Assembly (NCBI RefSeq): GCF_022601715.1 | Contig: NZ_JAKVIM010000022.1 | Span: 1-58,523 of the forward strand | Length of the DNA stretch: 58,523 nt | Source of the DNA: Acinetobacter zhairuonensis | GTDB lineage: Bacteria > Pseudomonadota > Gammaproteobacteria > Pseudomonadales > Moraxellaceae | Direction: 5' to 3' | Shown here: positions 28,499-37,079 of the stretch, piece by piece | Position numbering within the stretch: the stretch's first letter is position 1 | Layout of the letters: each line of letters begins with the position of its first letter | The notes under the pieces: generated by a model | What the model was told of the DNA's origin: nothing | The model's input: the letters and a program-made list of their open reading frames with translations, nothing else | Databases searched by the model: none | Position numbers and translations under genes: made by a program

Positions 28499-29605
28499 AT
28501 GAATCCCCTACATACATATTTTCCAATTTTTCCAGCTAAACGTGGTGAATTCAATGCATTGTCGCATCTTCAAGTTGAAGATTTGAAACATGTAATGCCA
28601 ATTTTTGAAATTCCTGTAGGGGATTGGGACAAAACTTCGAAAGAACTATTTATTGATAAAAAAATTAAAGCTTTAACGAACTTAGTTAAAAAAACTAAAA
28701 TTTCTACATTAGCTATAGATACTTATTATTACAGCATAACTGATCAAATTTTAGAAAATGGCAGACATGTTTATGAATATGCATATCAATCTTTAAAGCA
28801 ACAAAAAATTAATTTAATACCTGTAATTGGGTATGATCGTTGGTTCAATAGCATTGATTCTACCTACCGAACCACGATCTCAAAAATGGAGTTTAATAAT
28901 GCTCCTTATTTCATTATTCGCTTAGATGGTGAAGCTTTAGATGATTGTGACGAACCTGATTATTTCTTAGAACAAATTGAACATATCTTTCATGGTTTAA
29001 AAACAAATGCTGAAAATTGCTTACTACTTGTGGACTTAAAAAGTGTCGTTAAAAAATCACTTCCAGATTTAATCAGTATGACTGAAAAAATCACTGAGGT
29101 TCTTAGTAGCTTAAATCCTCTTTCTATCGTTATTAGCGGCTCAAGTATTCCTGAAACAATTGATAAAGCGGTAGATGAACCTGATAGTTGCGGTCTCTGG
29201 TTAAGAAAAGAATCTCTAATTTGGCAAAATTTAATAACAGTATTTCCTAAAATTTCTTTTAAATACAGTGATTATGGAGTTAAAGCACCTAGCGGAAAAG
29301 AAAGTGTTCCTGCTGGTGATAATGCAAATGGTAAAATCCGCTATACCACAGAGAATCACTACTATATTGCGAGAGGACATAAAATTGGAATTGATCATAA
29401 CTTCTCACAAATGCACAGCTTAGCAACGAAAATAGTTAGTTCTTCATATTTTGAAGATGATCCATCTAGTTGGGCTGATAATGAGATCAAAAAAGCAAGT
29501 AACCGAGAACGCACTTCAGGAAATCATGAAACTTGGATAACAATTGATACAAATCGTCATATTCAACATGTTCTTGAAGAAATTAATCACAAAATATTTG
29601 TATAG
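28499..29605 (+). CDS. 'Beta family' protein (PF14350-like), accessory gene of the module
   Basis: This 368-aa soluble protein has the N-terminal signature YFPIFPAKRGEFNALSHL followed by MPIFEIP, typical of proteins annotated 'beta family protein' (Pfam Beta_protein, recalled, not searched). Repeating patterns such as LAIDTYYY, LIPVIGYDRW, FIIRLDGEAL and CLLLVDLKSV suggest an alternating beta/alpha (barrel-like) fold. Biochemical function is unknown. The ribosome site GGAG overlaps the end of the preceding gene (gap 5 bp), so it belongs to the same operon. Base composition is strikingly A/T rich compared with flanking core genes. Confidence 0.68.
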   Translation: MNPLHTYFPIFPAKRGEFNALSHLQVEDLKHVMPIFEIPVGDWDKTSKELFIDKKIKALTNLVKKTKISTLAIDTYYYSITDQILENGRHVYEYAYQSLKQQKINLIPVIGYDRWFNSIDSTYRTTISKMEFNNAPYFIIRLDGEALDDCDEPDYFLEQIEHIFHGLKTNAENCLLLVDLKSVVKKSLPDLISMTEKITEVLSSLNPLSIVISGSSIPETIDKAVDEPDSCGLWLRKESLIWQNLITVFPKISFKYSDYGVKAPSGKESVPAGDNANGKIRYTTENHYYIARGHKIGIDHNFSQMHSLATKIVSSSYFEDDPSSWADNEIKKASNRERTSGNHETWITIDTNRHIQHVLEEINHKIFV

Positions 29606-29619
29606 CAGCCATTTAAATT

Positions 29620-29655
29620 AAGAATGAGATGTAGAAACATGTCTCATTCTTTTTT
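29620..29655 (+). terminator. Terminator of the toxin-protease-beta operon
   Basis: AAGAATGAGA (29620-29629) and TCTCATTCTT (29642-29651) pair perfectly, followed by T4. It closes the three-gene operon. Confidence 0.88.
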
Positions 29656-29677
29656 AACTCAATGAGCTTCATTAATC

Positions 29678-29945
29678 CTACACTCTCTGTCCCAATAACG
29701 TCGAAAAATGCGGCTTAATCCAATTGCTGTTCATCGACCCGATGTAAACGACCTACATTTTCATTGTATTTCACAACGTTCCAGCCCTCATACAAAGCAT
29801 TTAATTCCCCAGTTTTAAATGCAAAAGGGAAGTCAGGCTATACAGGAATATCATAGATATCCATCACATATAAAATCAACTTTAAAGTATTACTATCCGT
29901 TTCTTGTTGCATCTATTTATTCAATTGAAGAAAAAAGCTTTTACA
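29678..29945 (-). pseudogene. tehB: Decayed tehB C-terminal remnant (SAM-dependent methyltransferase)
   Basis: Read on the minus strand, codons give fragments LILYVMDIYDIPV, then an in-frame TAG, then [32 protein letters not shown] and RVDEQQL. After a frameshift they continue [13 protein letters not shown] and stop at 29678. This matches the order of the TehB C-terminus (MDTEDYPC ... FPFAFKEGEL ... YEGWxxVKYNEDVGELHR ... IKLRFATLLA, from memory). At least two nonsense codons and one frameshift are present, and nothing of the N-terminal SAM-binding half is visible. The upstream limit near 29945 is approximate. Confidence 0.72.
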
Positions 29946-30024
29946 ATCATTTGAATCTTTTAATGATAGGCTTAAGAACAATAAAAAATCTGCTTTATAA
30001 ATTCTTAATGATTCGGAGTGACGG

Positions 30025-30723
30025 ATGTTTTCATCACCAGTTAAAACCCTCATTGGTGTAGGCATAATCGCTACACTTTTCACAGGCTGTGCTACCAAAA
30101 CCCTCATCACCAAAGACAATAAAACTTACACCCGTTCTAACAAAGTCACCTTAGTGGAAGATCAAGTGGTCGCGTTCGGTAAACCCTCCCAAGCACTCAC
30201 CACTCTACCTGCCAACAGCTTGGTCATTGCAGGGCAAAAGAATAGCTACATATTGACCCAAGGCAGTGCTCAGTTCGTCACGCTCATCACCAAACTCGAA
30301 CCGAAAAATATTCAAATGACCAAAACACTCGATTTCTATTCAGAAAAAAATGATGGTCATTTCACAGGTACACTACCGCTGTCTTATATCAAACTCAAAG
30401 AAGACATCAGTAAAAAAGACCTCGAATTCTTTATCGAAAATGGCGCAAAAGAATGTTCGACTGTCAGTGATGAACGTATGCTGGCACAGCGTTTCTGTTT
30501 CGATATTCCCTTAGCAGGTGTGGTTTACCCTGCTGCAAATAATCTGAACAGCTTAAAACCACTGAGCAAGCCGTATCAGGTCAGTATTTATAGCTATCAG
30601 GAAGAAAGCTATCAGTCCAAATCCAGCCTGAATCCTTTTGAAAAACTGGTTCTGCTGCCCTTTGCTGTTGCCATTGATGTGATTAGCCTGCCGTTTCAGG
30701 CTGCCGAAAAAATCTTTGATTAA
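30025..30723 (+). CDS. Lipoprotein of unknown function
   Basis: This 232-aa precursor has a signal peptide ending in the lipobox LFTGC (Cys about residue 22), so it should be a lipid-anchored envelope protein. The mature part has two more cysteines in the C-terminal half (KECSTVSDERMLAQRFCF), possibly a disulfide. I recognise no domain. GGAGTG precedes the ATG, and a strong terminator follows. Confidence 0.75.
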   Translation: MFSSPVKTLIGVGIIATLFTGCATKTLITKDNKTYTRSNKVTLVEDQVVAFGKPSQALTTLPANSLVIAGQKNSYILTQGSAQFVTLITKLEPKNIQMTKTLDFYSEKNDGHFTGTLPLSYIKLKEDISKKDLEFFIENGAKECSTVSDERMLAQRFCFDIPLAGVVYPAANNLNSLKPLSKPYQVSIYSYQEESYQSKSSLNPFEKLVLLPFAVAIDVISLPFQAAEKIFD

Positions 30724-30734
30724 TCTCAAGCGAT

Positions 30735-30767
30735 GAAGTCCATACAGCGAAGTATGGACTTCTTTTT
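30735..30767 (+). terminator. Terminator after the lipoprotein gene
   Basis: GAAGTCCATAC (30735-30745) and GTATGGACTTC (30752-30762) form an 11-bp stem followed by T5. It may also serve the convergent deaminase gene. Confidence 0.92.
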
Positions 30768-30778
30768 AGCAATGAACA

Positions 30779-32146
30779 TCAAGCCGCCAATAATGCCTTT
30801 GCTGCTGCGCGATGCTTGAATTTCAATTCCTCTAAATCCAGTCCCTGAATCTGTCCTGCTTTGACTTGCCACTGCCCTGCCACCATCACATGTTCCGCTT
30901 TGTCGGCACCACATAACAGTAAAGCGGCAATCGGGTCATGACTGCCTGAAAACTTCAAATCATCCAGTTTATAGCACGCCAAATCTGCCTGAAAGTTGGG
31001 TGCCAACTGTCCTAATTCCTGACCACGTCCCAATAATTGTGCAGAGCCTTGCGTCCCCCAACTGAGTGCCAATTCTGGGGTAATCTGCTCCGCCCCATAT
31101 TTCAAACGCTGTAAATACAAGGCTTGGCGGGCCTCTAAAATTAAGTTCGAAGCATCACCTGATGCAGAACCATCAACGCCCAAACCAATTTTTGCACCTG
31201 CTTGCATTAAATCCAGCGTAGGGCAAATACCCGAAGCCAAACGCATATTCGAATGTGGGCAATGGCAGATGCCGACTCCCGCCTGTCCCAAGCGTTGAAT
31301 TTCATCGGCATTGAAATGGATGCCGTGCGCTAACCACGTGCGTGCATTTAACCAACCCACACTTTCCAGATAATCCACAGTACGCATGCCGAATTTTTCT
31401 AAGCAGAAGGCTTCTTCATCGAGGGTTTCTGCCAAATGGGTATGCAATCGCACATCCAACTGTTCTGCAAGTTGCGCACTTTCACGCATAATTTCAGGTG
31501 TGACCGAAAAAGGCGAACACGGTGCAAGTGCAATATTGACCATCGCCTCTGCACCGCGTTGATGATAACGCTGCACCAGACGTTCGCTGTCTTGCAGAAT
31601 AGTGTCCATGGCTTGTACGGTATGTTGTGGAGGTAAACCACCCTGTTCCTGTCCCAAGCTCATCGAGCCACGCGTCAGCATCACGCGCATCCCCAATTGC
31701 TGTGCTGCCTGTACTTGAATATCAATGGCATCGGTGAGTTGCTGCGGGAATAAATAATGATGATCGGCGGCAAAGGTACAGCCCGAAAGCAGCAATTCGG
31801 CTAACGCCACTTGGGTCGCCAAATGCAGTTGTTCAGGATTTAGTTTTGCCCAGACAGGATATAAGTTCACTAACCAAGGAAATAAAGGCACATTGACCAC
31901 AGGTGCCCAAGCACGAGTTAAGGTTTGGTAAAAATGATGATGGCTGTTGATCAAGCCTGGAATAATCACCAAATCCTTGGCATCAAAAACTTCATCACAC
32001 GGCAGACTTGGCAGCTGGTCTTTGCCGAGCAGCTCGACAATTTTTTGATCCTGAATCACGAGACCATTTCGAGCATCCAGTTGATTGCCCGTAAAAATTG
32101 CCAGCGGTTGTTTAATCCAAATTCTTTTATGTGTGAGCGTTGTCAT
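30779..32146 (-). CDS. 8-oxoguanine deaminase-like amidohydrolase
   Basis: This 455-aa cytosolic zinc amidohydrolase belongs to the ATZ/TRZ-like group. Metal ligands are visible in PGLINSHHHFYQTLTR (HxH), LHTHLAET, WLAHGIHF and the Asp in GLGVDGSASGD; CHCPHSNMRLASG is also typical. It most resembles the Pseudomonas 8-oxoguanine deaminases; guanine deaminase or another purine or triazine deaminase is the alternative. Start uncertain: ATG 32146 and ATG 32167 both lack a clear ribosome site. Confidence 0.83.
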   Translation of the reverse strand: MTTLTHKRIWIKQPLAIFTGNQLDARNGLVIQDQKIVELLGKDQLPSLPCDEVFDAKDLVIIPGLINSHHHFYQTLTRAWAPVVNVPLFPWLVNLYPVWAKLNPEQLHLATQVALAELLLSGCTFAADHHYLFPQQLTDAIDIQVQAAQQLGMRVMLTRGSMSLGQEQGGLPPQHTVQAMDTILQDSERLVQRYHQRGAEAMVNIALAPCSPFSVTPEIMRESAQLAEQLDVRLHTHLAETLDEEAFCLEKFGMRTVDYLESVGWLNARTWLAHGIHFNADEIQRLGQAGVGICHCPHSNMRLASGICPTLDLMQAGAKIGLGVDGSASGDASNLILEARQALYLQRLKYGAEQITPELALSWGTQGSAQLLGRGQELGQLAPNFQADLACYKLDDLKFSGSHDPIAALLLCGADKAEHVMVAGQWQVKAGQIQGLDLEELKFKHRAAAKALLAA

Positions 32147-32224
32147 GCAAAGTTTGATTTCATCCATAAGGGAAACTCAAACAAGCAAAAAACAGACCAT
32201 CCAGTCAAAACTAGAGGCTTTCAC

Positions 32225-32497
32225 CTAGTGCAACAGCTCTTCCATCAACCACGCCATGTATTTCTCTTTGTCCATAAACTCAGGGGCATTGCCTGTATCT
32301 AGACTGAAATACTGACGATTAAACTCAATCACAATTTGTTCGGTATGGTGCCAGTCTTCAATCAAGCGAAAATACTGGCTAAAGAAGAAACGGTTTTTGC
32401 CCCAATTACTTAAACTTTCCAGTTTGGGATAGGCTTTATTTTCTAAAAACTCTGCATACACCTGTTGAATATCATCAAAGACCTGAATGGTTTTCAT
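32225..32497 (-). CDS. Hypothetical protein
   Basis: This 90-residue soluble protein begins MKTIQVFDDIQQVYAEFLEN. It is rich in aromatic residues (RFFFSQYFRLIEDWHH) and has an acidic C-terminus. No membrane segment and no recognised domain. CAGG lies upstream of the ATG. It sits just before the deaminase gene on the same strand. Confidence 0.6.
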   Translation of the reverse strand: MKTIQVFDDIQQVYAEFLENKAYPKLESLSNWGKNRFFFSQYFRLIEDWHHTEQIVIEFNRQYFSLDTGNAPEFMDKEKYMAWLMEELLH

Positions 32498-32591
32498 TGC
32501 TGTACCTGCTTTAAATCTGATGCGTGAATGTGTTCAACAGCTTCAATTTAACGCAGTTATCTTTAAGTTGCATGACAGTATCAGCTACCGC

Positions 32592-33344
32592 TTAATCATG
32601 CTTTTGTTGCAGTGCTTGCTTATTTTGCTGCTGAATCTGCTGCATCTGGGTATTCAGTTTCACAACTTCTTGATACAGCGTATTAAATTGTTTTAATGCA
32701 GCATCGTCATAAAACATAAAAGTGTTGTTTTTACTTTGCCAACGGTTATTTTTCAAGACCAGAAAAATCTGATCCGCTTTTTCCAGTACCTGTTTTTCAA
32801 TTTCAAATAAAGCCAGTGCTTCATTCTGTTTTACACTTTCGCGCAAATTCTCTACCAGTTGCTGGCGATAACGCGATTGAATCGGTAATTGTTTCGCCTG
32901 TTCCAAGGCATTCTGCTGCGCTTGCTCAATTTTGACTTGATATTCGGTCGCCAAGGCATGCGCCTGCTGTAACATCATGTCGGTTTCTTGATAATTCTGC
33001 TTTTTATCTTTGCTTAATCGTTCAATATTTAAAAACTCATCCCAGTGAATCGCTTTTAATTCGCGTAAGTAGGCATTGCGCGCTTCCGCACTTTGAATCA
33101 TTTGGCTCAAGACAAAATTCGCCATAACCTCATAATCACCTTGTAAGCGCGAGTCAGTCACATCCACATCAATGGGGGTGTTCCAGTCCTTGGCTTGCGC
33201 ATAAATCAGGTCGGTTTTTTCATATAAAACCTTTTGATATTGCTCAAGTTGTTTTGATTCTTGTTGTTGCACATGGTATTGATAAAATAATCCACCAAAT
33301 ACGGCAGCCGTTGCCAAACCTAAAATCAGAAAGATACGTGGCAT
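32592..33344 (-). CDS. Hypothetical single-helix anchored coiled-coil protein
   Basis: This 250-aa protein has an N-terminal hydrophobic helix (about 3-20) acting as signal anchor, then a long helical Gln/Glu/Lys-rich periplasmic region with probable coiled coil (about 120-160 and 220-245, with repeated Q). I chose ATG 33344 because GGAG lies six bases upstream; an in-frame GTG at 33359 is less likely. No function is recognised. Confidence 0.65.
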   Translation of the reverse strand: MPRIFLILGLATAAVFGGLFYQYHVQQQESKQLEQYQKVLYEKTDLIYAQAKDWNTPIDVDVTDSRLQGDYEVMANFVLSQMIQSAEARNAYLRELKAIHWDEFLNIERLSKDKKQNYQETDMMLQQAHALATEYQVKIEQAQQNALEQAKQLPIQSRYRQQLVENLRESVKQNEALALFEIEKQVLEKADQIFLVLKNNRWQSKNNTFMFYDDAALKQFNTLYQEVVKLNTQMQQIQQQNKQALQQKHD

Positions 33345-33557
33345 AGTTCGCTCCGACACCCTTTGGCTCTATCATAGCCTGAATAAGACAGCACCTGCTG
33401 GTTTTTTATACAAAATCAACTTTATCTAGCTGAATGCCACACCTTGCCCTGCAATTTTGGATTGAGCATGAAGGATTAAGCGAATTTATGTGAATTCCCT
33501 TTAAAATTTTGCTGATCGCCCCCATGTTTATTTTCAATTGAAAATTAGAGATTATTC

Positions 33558-34256
33558 ATGCGCGTTGATATCTGGTCTGATGTAGTTTGTCCTTTTTGCT
33601 ATATTGGAAAAAAACGTTTAGAAGCTGCTGCTGAACAAGCAGGTGTCGAACTTGAAGTGCATTGGCACAGTTTTGAACTTGACCCAGAAGCACCTCTACG
33701 CCAAGAGATTTCAAACTCAGAACGCCTGGCGCAAAAATATGGTCGTACCCTTGCGGAAGTCGAAGAAATGCAACGTAATATTGCTGCTATGGCGAAGGAA
33801 GAAGGTATTGAGTTTAATTGGGAAAATGCCAATTCAGGCAATACCTTCAATGCACACCGTATTATTCATATGGCACAAAGCAAAGGCTTAGGCTCAGAAG
33901 CCAAAGAAGCGTTCTTTTACAGCTATATGACGCAAGGTTTGGCGATTGGCGAACGTGAAACCCTAGAAGATGTTGCAGCACGTATTGGACTCAATCCTGT
34001 GGAAGTTGAGGATGTGCTGAATTCGGATGAATACGCTGACTTTGTAAAATTTGATCAGGAAGTTGCGCGTGATCAACTCAAAGTTACCGGTGTCCCATTT
34101 TTTGTATTTGACCAAAGAGTTGCATTAGCGGGGGCTCAACCACGCGAAGTCTTCTTACAAGTACTGGACAAAGCCCTTGAAACAGCAGCCGCAGCCGCAG
34201 CAGATCAATGTGATGTCGATGGTCAATGTGACTCAGCTTCTGAACAAACAAAATAA
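33558..34256 (+). CDS. DsbA-family oxidoreductase (FrnE-like)
   Basis: This 232-aa thioredoxin-fold protein has the CPFC active site (VVCPFCYIGKKRLE, residues 10-23), a helical insertion (about 45-165) and the cis-Pro loop VTGVPFFVF (about 178). There is no signal peptide, so it is probably cytoplasmic, as for FrnE-type disulfide oxidoreductases linked to oxidative stress. A C-terminal tail carries an extra Cys pair (DQCDVDGQCD), also seen in some FrnE proteins. Confidence 0.86.
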   Translation: MRVDIWSDVVCPFCYIGKKRLEAAAEQAGVELEVHWHSFELDPEAPLRQEISNSERLAQKYGRTLAEVEEMQRNIAAMAKEEGIEFNWENANSGNTFNAHRIIHMAQSKGLGSEAKEAFFYSYMTQGLAIGERETLEDVAARIGLNPVEVEDVLNSDEYADFVKFDQEVARDQLKVTGVPFFVFDQRVALAGAQPREVFLQVLDKALETAAAAAADQCDVDGQCDSASEQTK

Positions 34257-34281
34257 GCTTCAATGACCTGATGCGTGATTC

Positions 34282-34317
34282 AAAAAATCTCCTGTTTTAA
34301 AACGCAGGAGATTTTTT
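34282..34317 (+). terminator. Terminator after the FrnE-like gene
   Basis: AAAAAATCTCCTG (34282-34294) and CAGGAGATTTTTT (34305-34317) form a perfect stem with a ten-base loop and a T-run. Confidence 0.92.
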
Positions 34318-34513
34318 TCGCCTATCGTCTTGTAATCCTGATTTAAAGAATGTTGGCAACCTAATCTCTACCAAACATACATTCCGCTTAATGAACATCA
34401 CCGTTCAATTGCATAAGCCCTATGCGGATAGCACAGGAAACAAACACGGCTTACATTCTGCTCAGCTAGGCTAAAACCTCATTCTAGTTACCGCTCGTTA
34501 ACATGAGGTCGAT

Positions 34514-34747
34514 ATGAATATGCAACAAAATCCAGAACAAACTGCTGTATCCGAAACTACAACCGATTTAAGCCGAGCACGATCACAGAACAAATCCCGA
34601 AAATCCAGAATCTCACCCGTCTTAACAGGTGCAATTATGGGCGCCATCGCAGGACGTTTTATGCCTAAACTCAGCCCATTTTCAGGTGCTGTGCTGGGCA
34701 TGATCAGCAGCAAAATGTATCAAAAGCATTACACTCAGCCCCGTTAA
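34514..34747 (+). CDS. Small protein with a glycine-rich membrane helix, unknown function
   Basis: This 77-aa protein has a polar N-terminus (about 1-33, with RARSQNKSRKSR) followed by a hydrophobic Gly/Ala-rich segment (LTGAIMGAIAGRF ... FSGAVLGMISSKMY) that could form a helical hairpin. GAGG lies upstream of the ATG. No family is recognised. Confidence 0.6.
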   Translation: MNMQQNPEQTAVSETTTDLSRARSQNKSRKSRISPVLTGAIMGAIAGRFMPKLSPFSGAVLGMISSKMYQKHYTQPR

Positions 34748-34781
34748 GCTGTTTATTTTTCAACATTTTTCCTGATTCTCC

Positions 34782-34824
34782 AGATTGCCTTAAATGCTAA
34801 GGCAATCTTAGAGTAAAAACTCTA
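34782..34824 (+). terminator. Two adjacent hairpins after the 77-aa gene
   Basis: AGATTGCCTTA (34782-34792) pairs perfectly with TAAGGCAATCT (34798-34808). Immediately after it TAGAGT (34809-34814) pairs with ACTCTA (34819-34824). There is no T-run after either, so termination is unproven. Confidence 0.5.
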
Positions 34825-34970
34825 TAATATTGATTTATAACAATAAATTAACTGACCAGTCATCTTTTTTAGACCTGCTAGCTCTCCCAAACTGATTGTT
34901 TTTTGATAGCATAGCTTGGTTTTTATTTCTCCTTATCCATTTTGGATAATCTCTCCTCAAGGTGATTTTT

Positions 34971-35153
34971 ATGTCAATCATGAAATCTATTCTGACTATT
35001 GCTGCATTTACAATTTCTGCTCAAGTTTCTGCGCAAGTAGTATTCGTACCAAACTTCCCTGTGCAGCAAGAGACGAAAGCACAAACTTCTACAGCAACGC
35101 CAACTGATCATACAGCGCAAGAGACTTCTGCTCCTGCAAAAAATGCGGCATAA
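34971..35153 (+). CDS. Small secreted protein, unknown function
   Basis: This 60-aa precursor has a signal peptide (about 1-22, ending AQVSAQ) and a short mature chain rich in Thr, Ala and Gln (QTSTATPTDHTAQETSAPAK). AAGGTGA precedes ATG 34971. A 7-bp dyad (TTATCCA 34933-34939 / TGGATAA 34943-34949) lies in the leader. No family is recognised. Confidence 0.55.
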   Translation: MSIMKSILTIAAFTISAQVSAQVVFVPNFPVQQETKAQTSTATPTDHTAQETSAPAKNAA

Positions 35154-35179
35154 AACTTTTCGTTTTAAATGCTGAACCC

Positions 35180-35206
35180 AATAGCCCCAATGGGGCTATT
35201 TTTTAT
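35180..35206 (+). terminator. Terminator after the 60-aa secreted protein gene
   Basis: AATAGCCCC (35180-35188) pairs with GGGGCTATT (35192-35200), followed by T4ATT. Confidence 0.9.
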
Positions 35207-35334
35207 TCCAGCTTTACAAGGACTGTATGAGCTAGTCAACGCGCTCTCGCATTCATCATTACAATGTTTAGTTCGGCTTAACGGTATTAAAAAAGAATTG
35301 TTACGAATATTTTTCATCAAAAATTTTAAATAAA

Positions 35335-35369
35335 TGTCATATTCAATTAAAAATGCGTCAAATATGACA
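35335..35369. promoter_or_regulatory. Perfect 9-bp dyad upstream of the 35445 gene
   Basis: TGTCATATT (35335-35343) and AATATGACA (35361-35369) flank a 17-bp spacer, about 75 bp before the start codon at 35445. Possible operator; no regulator can be named. Confidence 0.35.
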
Positions 35370-35444
35370 AAATTTTTCATGCTTTTTTCCTTTAAATCCA
35401 TATAATCAAATGATCTAGGAGCATAGATTAAAGAGTTTGATTTC

Positions 35445-35630
35445 ATGCAGATGCAAGATATTCAGGATCTGATTCAAGGACAACTTCCCCCACACGCCAT
35501 CAATTTAGATGAATTGATTGCCATGGCAGAACGTTATCCGCAACATACCTCAACGGAATATAAATTATTAGAAATAGCAGCCAATATTGTTTTGGCCAGT
35601 TATTTAGACAAGGCACAACAGCATCTATAA
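35445..35630 (+). CDS. Hypothetical small protein
   Basis: This 61-aa soluble, largely helical protein reads MQMQDIQDLIQGQLPPHAIN then LDELIAMAERYPQHTSTEYK. No recognised domain. It is nine bases upstream of the larger gene at 35640 and almost certainly cotranscribed with it. Confidence 0.6.
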   Translation: MQMQDIQDLIQGQLPPHAINLDELIAMAERYPQHTSTEYKLLEIAANIVLASYLDKAQQHL

Positions 35631-35639
35631 AGTAAGACT

Positions 35640-37079
35640 ATGAATGTTTTAGAAAAAGCTCAATTAGCCAAGGAATTACAAAGTCTTATTTATGGCTTAG
35701 ATCAACGTGCATTATCTTTTTTTGAGATTGCTAAATCTAAAAGTCGTCTAAAAGAAATCTTTTTAAGTTGTGATGAACCTATTTTTAAAAAACAGATTTT
35801 AAATTTCAAATGTCAGATGCAGCCTGAGTTAACCGCTCATGAGTTTGCAAATCAATCGATGTATGCCAAGTCTTTTCGAGGCGTTTTCCTGACCGATCAT
35901 GAGTTAGAACGCACGCTGGAACAACATTCTGAAATGGGCTGGGCCATTTTATATCAAGCAGATTTAGGCTATCAGATCTGGTATATTCCTGCCCCTCGTC
36001 GTGCGGCGCTCATTAGCGATTGGGATGGACTCGAACAAAATTATGAATGGATGTTAGAGCAACAGGAAATTTACCATGGACTTAAAACTGATGCTGAACT
36101 GAGTGTAGAAGCTGTAGAAAATACAAAAAGTTTTAAAATGAGTAAAAAGCGGATAGCGAATAGTACACCGCAACACCGCATTTCCGAGTTTTCAAACGCT
36201 GTTCTGTCTGAACAAACCCAGCAAACTCCTTTTTCGCCAGACTCCGCAGGGAAGACTCAATTATTGCCACAGACTGAGCATTCTCACCGTCTACAGCATC
36301 AATCAAAACCAGCGGTCACATCTGCAGACATTCGTAGCTTATTAAATACCACGGATCCAAAACAAATCCTGCCACAAGTGGTCGAACTTGGACAATGGAA
36401 ATGTCGTTTAACCGCATTACAGTTTCCGCAGGCGCAAGAATATAAACTTTGCTGTTTAACCGTGGAAAATGTGCCTGAATTAATGCCACTATTGGAATTG
36501 ATGATTTCCGCCTCTGCTTTAGAACAATATGTCAATCAACCTGTATATTTGGCTGAACAAGTCAATGCACAGGGTCGCTTTGTTAAATATCTTGCCATTC
36601 TAGGTGCCGAAGATCAGTTACATGCCATTCGCTTAGGCAACGTTGTTAGCCAGCATTATGCCTATGAAATTTCAGCATTAAAGCTACTGCCGAATGAACA
36701 AAAACTGAAACAGTGCAAGACCACTGAACAGTTGTTTGAGTTATATCATGAGCAGGCACAATTGGTCTGGAACACAGAAAATTATCATCCGTTTATTCCT
36801 GCGAAATGCGTGCAAAAGCAAAAATTTATTGCCTTTGATGAATCACCAGCAAATTATGCGACGCCTTTAATACTCCTGAAAGAACGCCAGAAAATTCGAA
36901 TCATTCATGGTCATGCGCGACTACAGTTATCGCATGAAGATATTGCCTACCCGTTTATTCTGCTGGATCGAAATCAAGGGGTTTCATGGCAATTGATTCA
37001 AAGCATTATTCAGACGCTGCCACAGCCCATTTCAGCATCAAAATTGCATGATGCGATTGAAAAGCACATCAGCAGTTAA
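35640..37079 (+). CDS. Hypothetical protein with a ParB-like RIIHGHARL segment
   Basis: This 479-aa cytosolic protein has no membrane segment. A conserved-looking N-terminal part (about 1-150) is joined by a Gln/Ser-rich low-complexity linker (about 165-235) to a C-terminal half. Near residue 420 the stretch IRIIHGHARLQLSHEDIAYPF recalls the substrate loop of ParB/sulfiredoxin-like proteins (I-x-G-H-x-R-L); this is a weak resemblance only. It forms a pair with the 61-aa gene upstream. I do not recognise a characterised family. Confidence 0.6.
   Translation: MNVLEKAQLAKELQSLIYGLDQRALSFFEIAKSKSRLKEIFLSCDEPIFKKQILNFKCQMQPELTAHEFANQSMYAKSFRGVFLTDHELERTLEQHSEMGWAILYQADLGYQIWYIPAPRRAALISDWDGLEQNYEWMLEQQEIYHGLKTDAELSVEAVENTKSFKMSKKRIANSTPQHRISEFSNAVLSEQTQQTPFSPDSAGKTQLLPQTEHSHRLQHQSKPAVTSADIRSLLNTTDPKQILPQVVELGQWKCRLTALQFPQAQEYKLCCLTVENVPELMPLLELMISASALEQYVNQPVYLAEQVNAQGRFVKYLAILGAEDQLHAIRLGNVVSQHYAYEISALKLLPNEQKLKQCKTTEQLFELYHEQAQLVWNTENYHPFIPAKCVQKQKFIAFDESPANYATPLILLKERQKIRIIHGHARLQLSHEDIAYPFILLDRNQGVSWQLIQSIIQTLPQPISASKLHDAIEKHISS

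Noticed and set aside
30726..30914. 62-aa minus-strand ORF at the end of the deaminase gene
   Set aside because: It overlaps the terminator and the deaminase C-terminus in another frame and has no homology.
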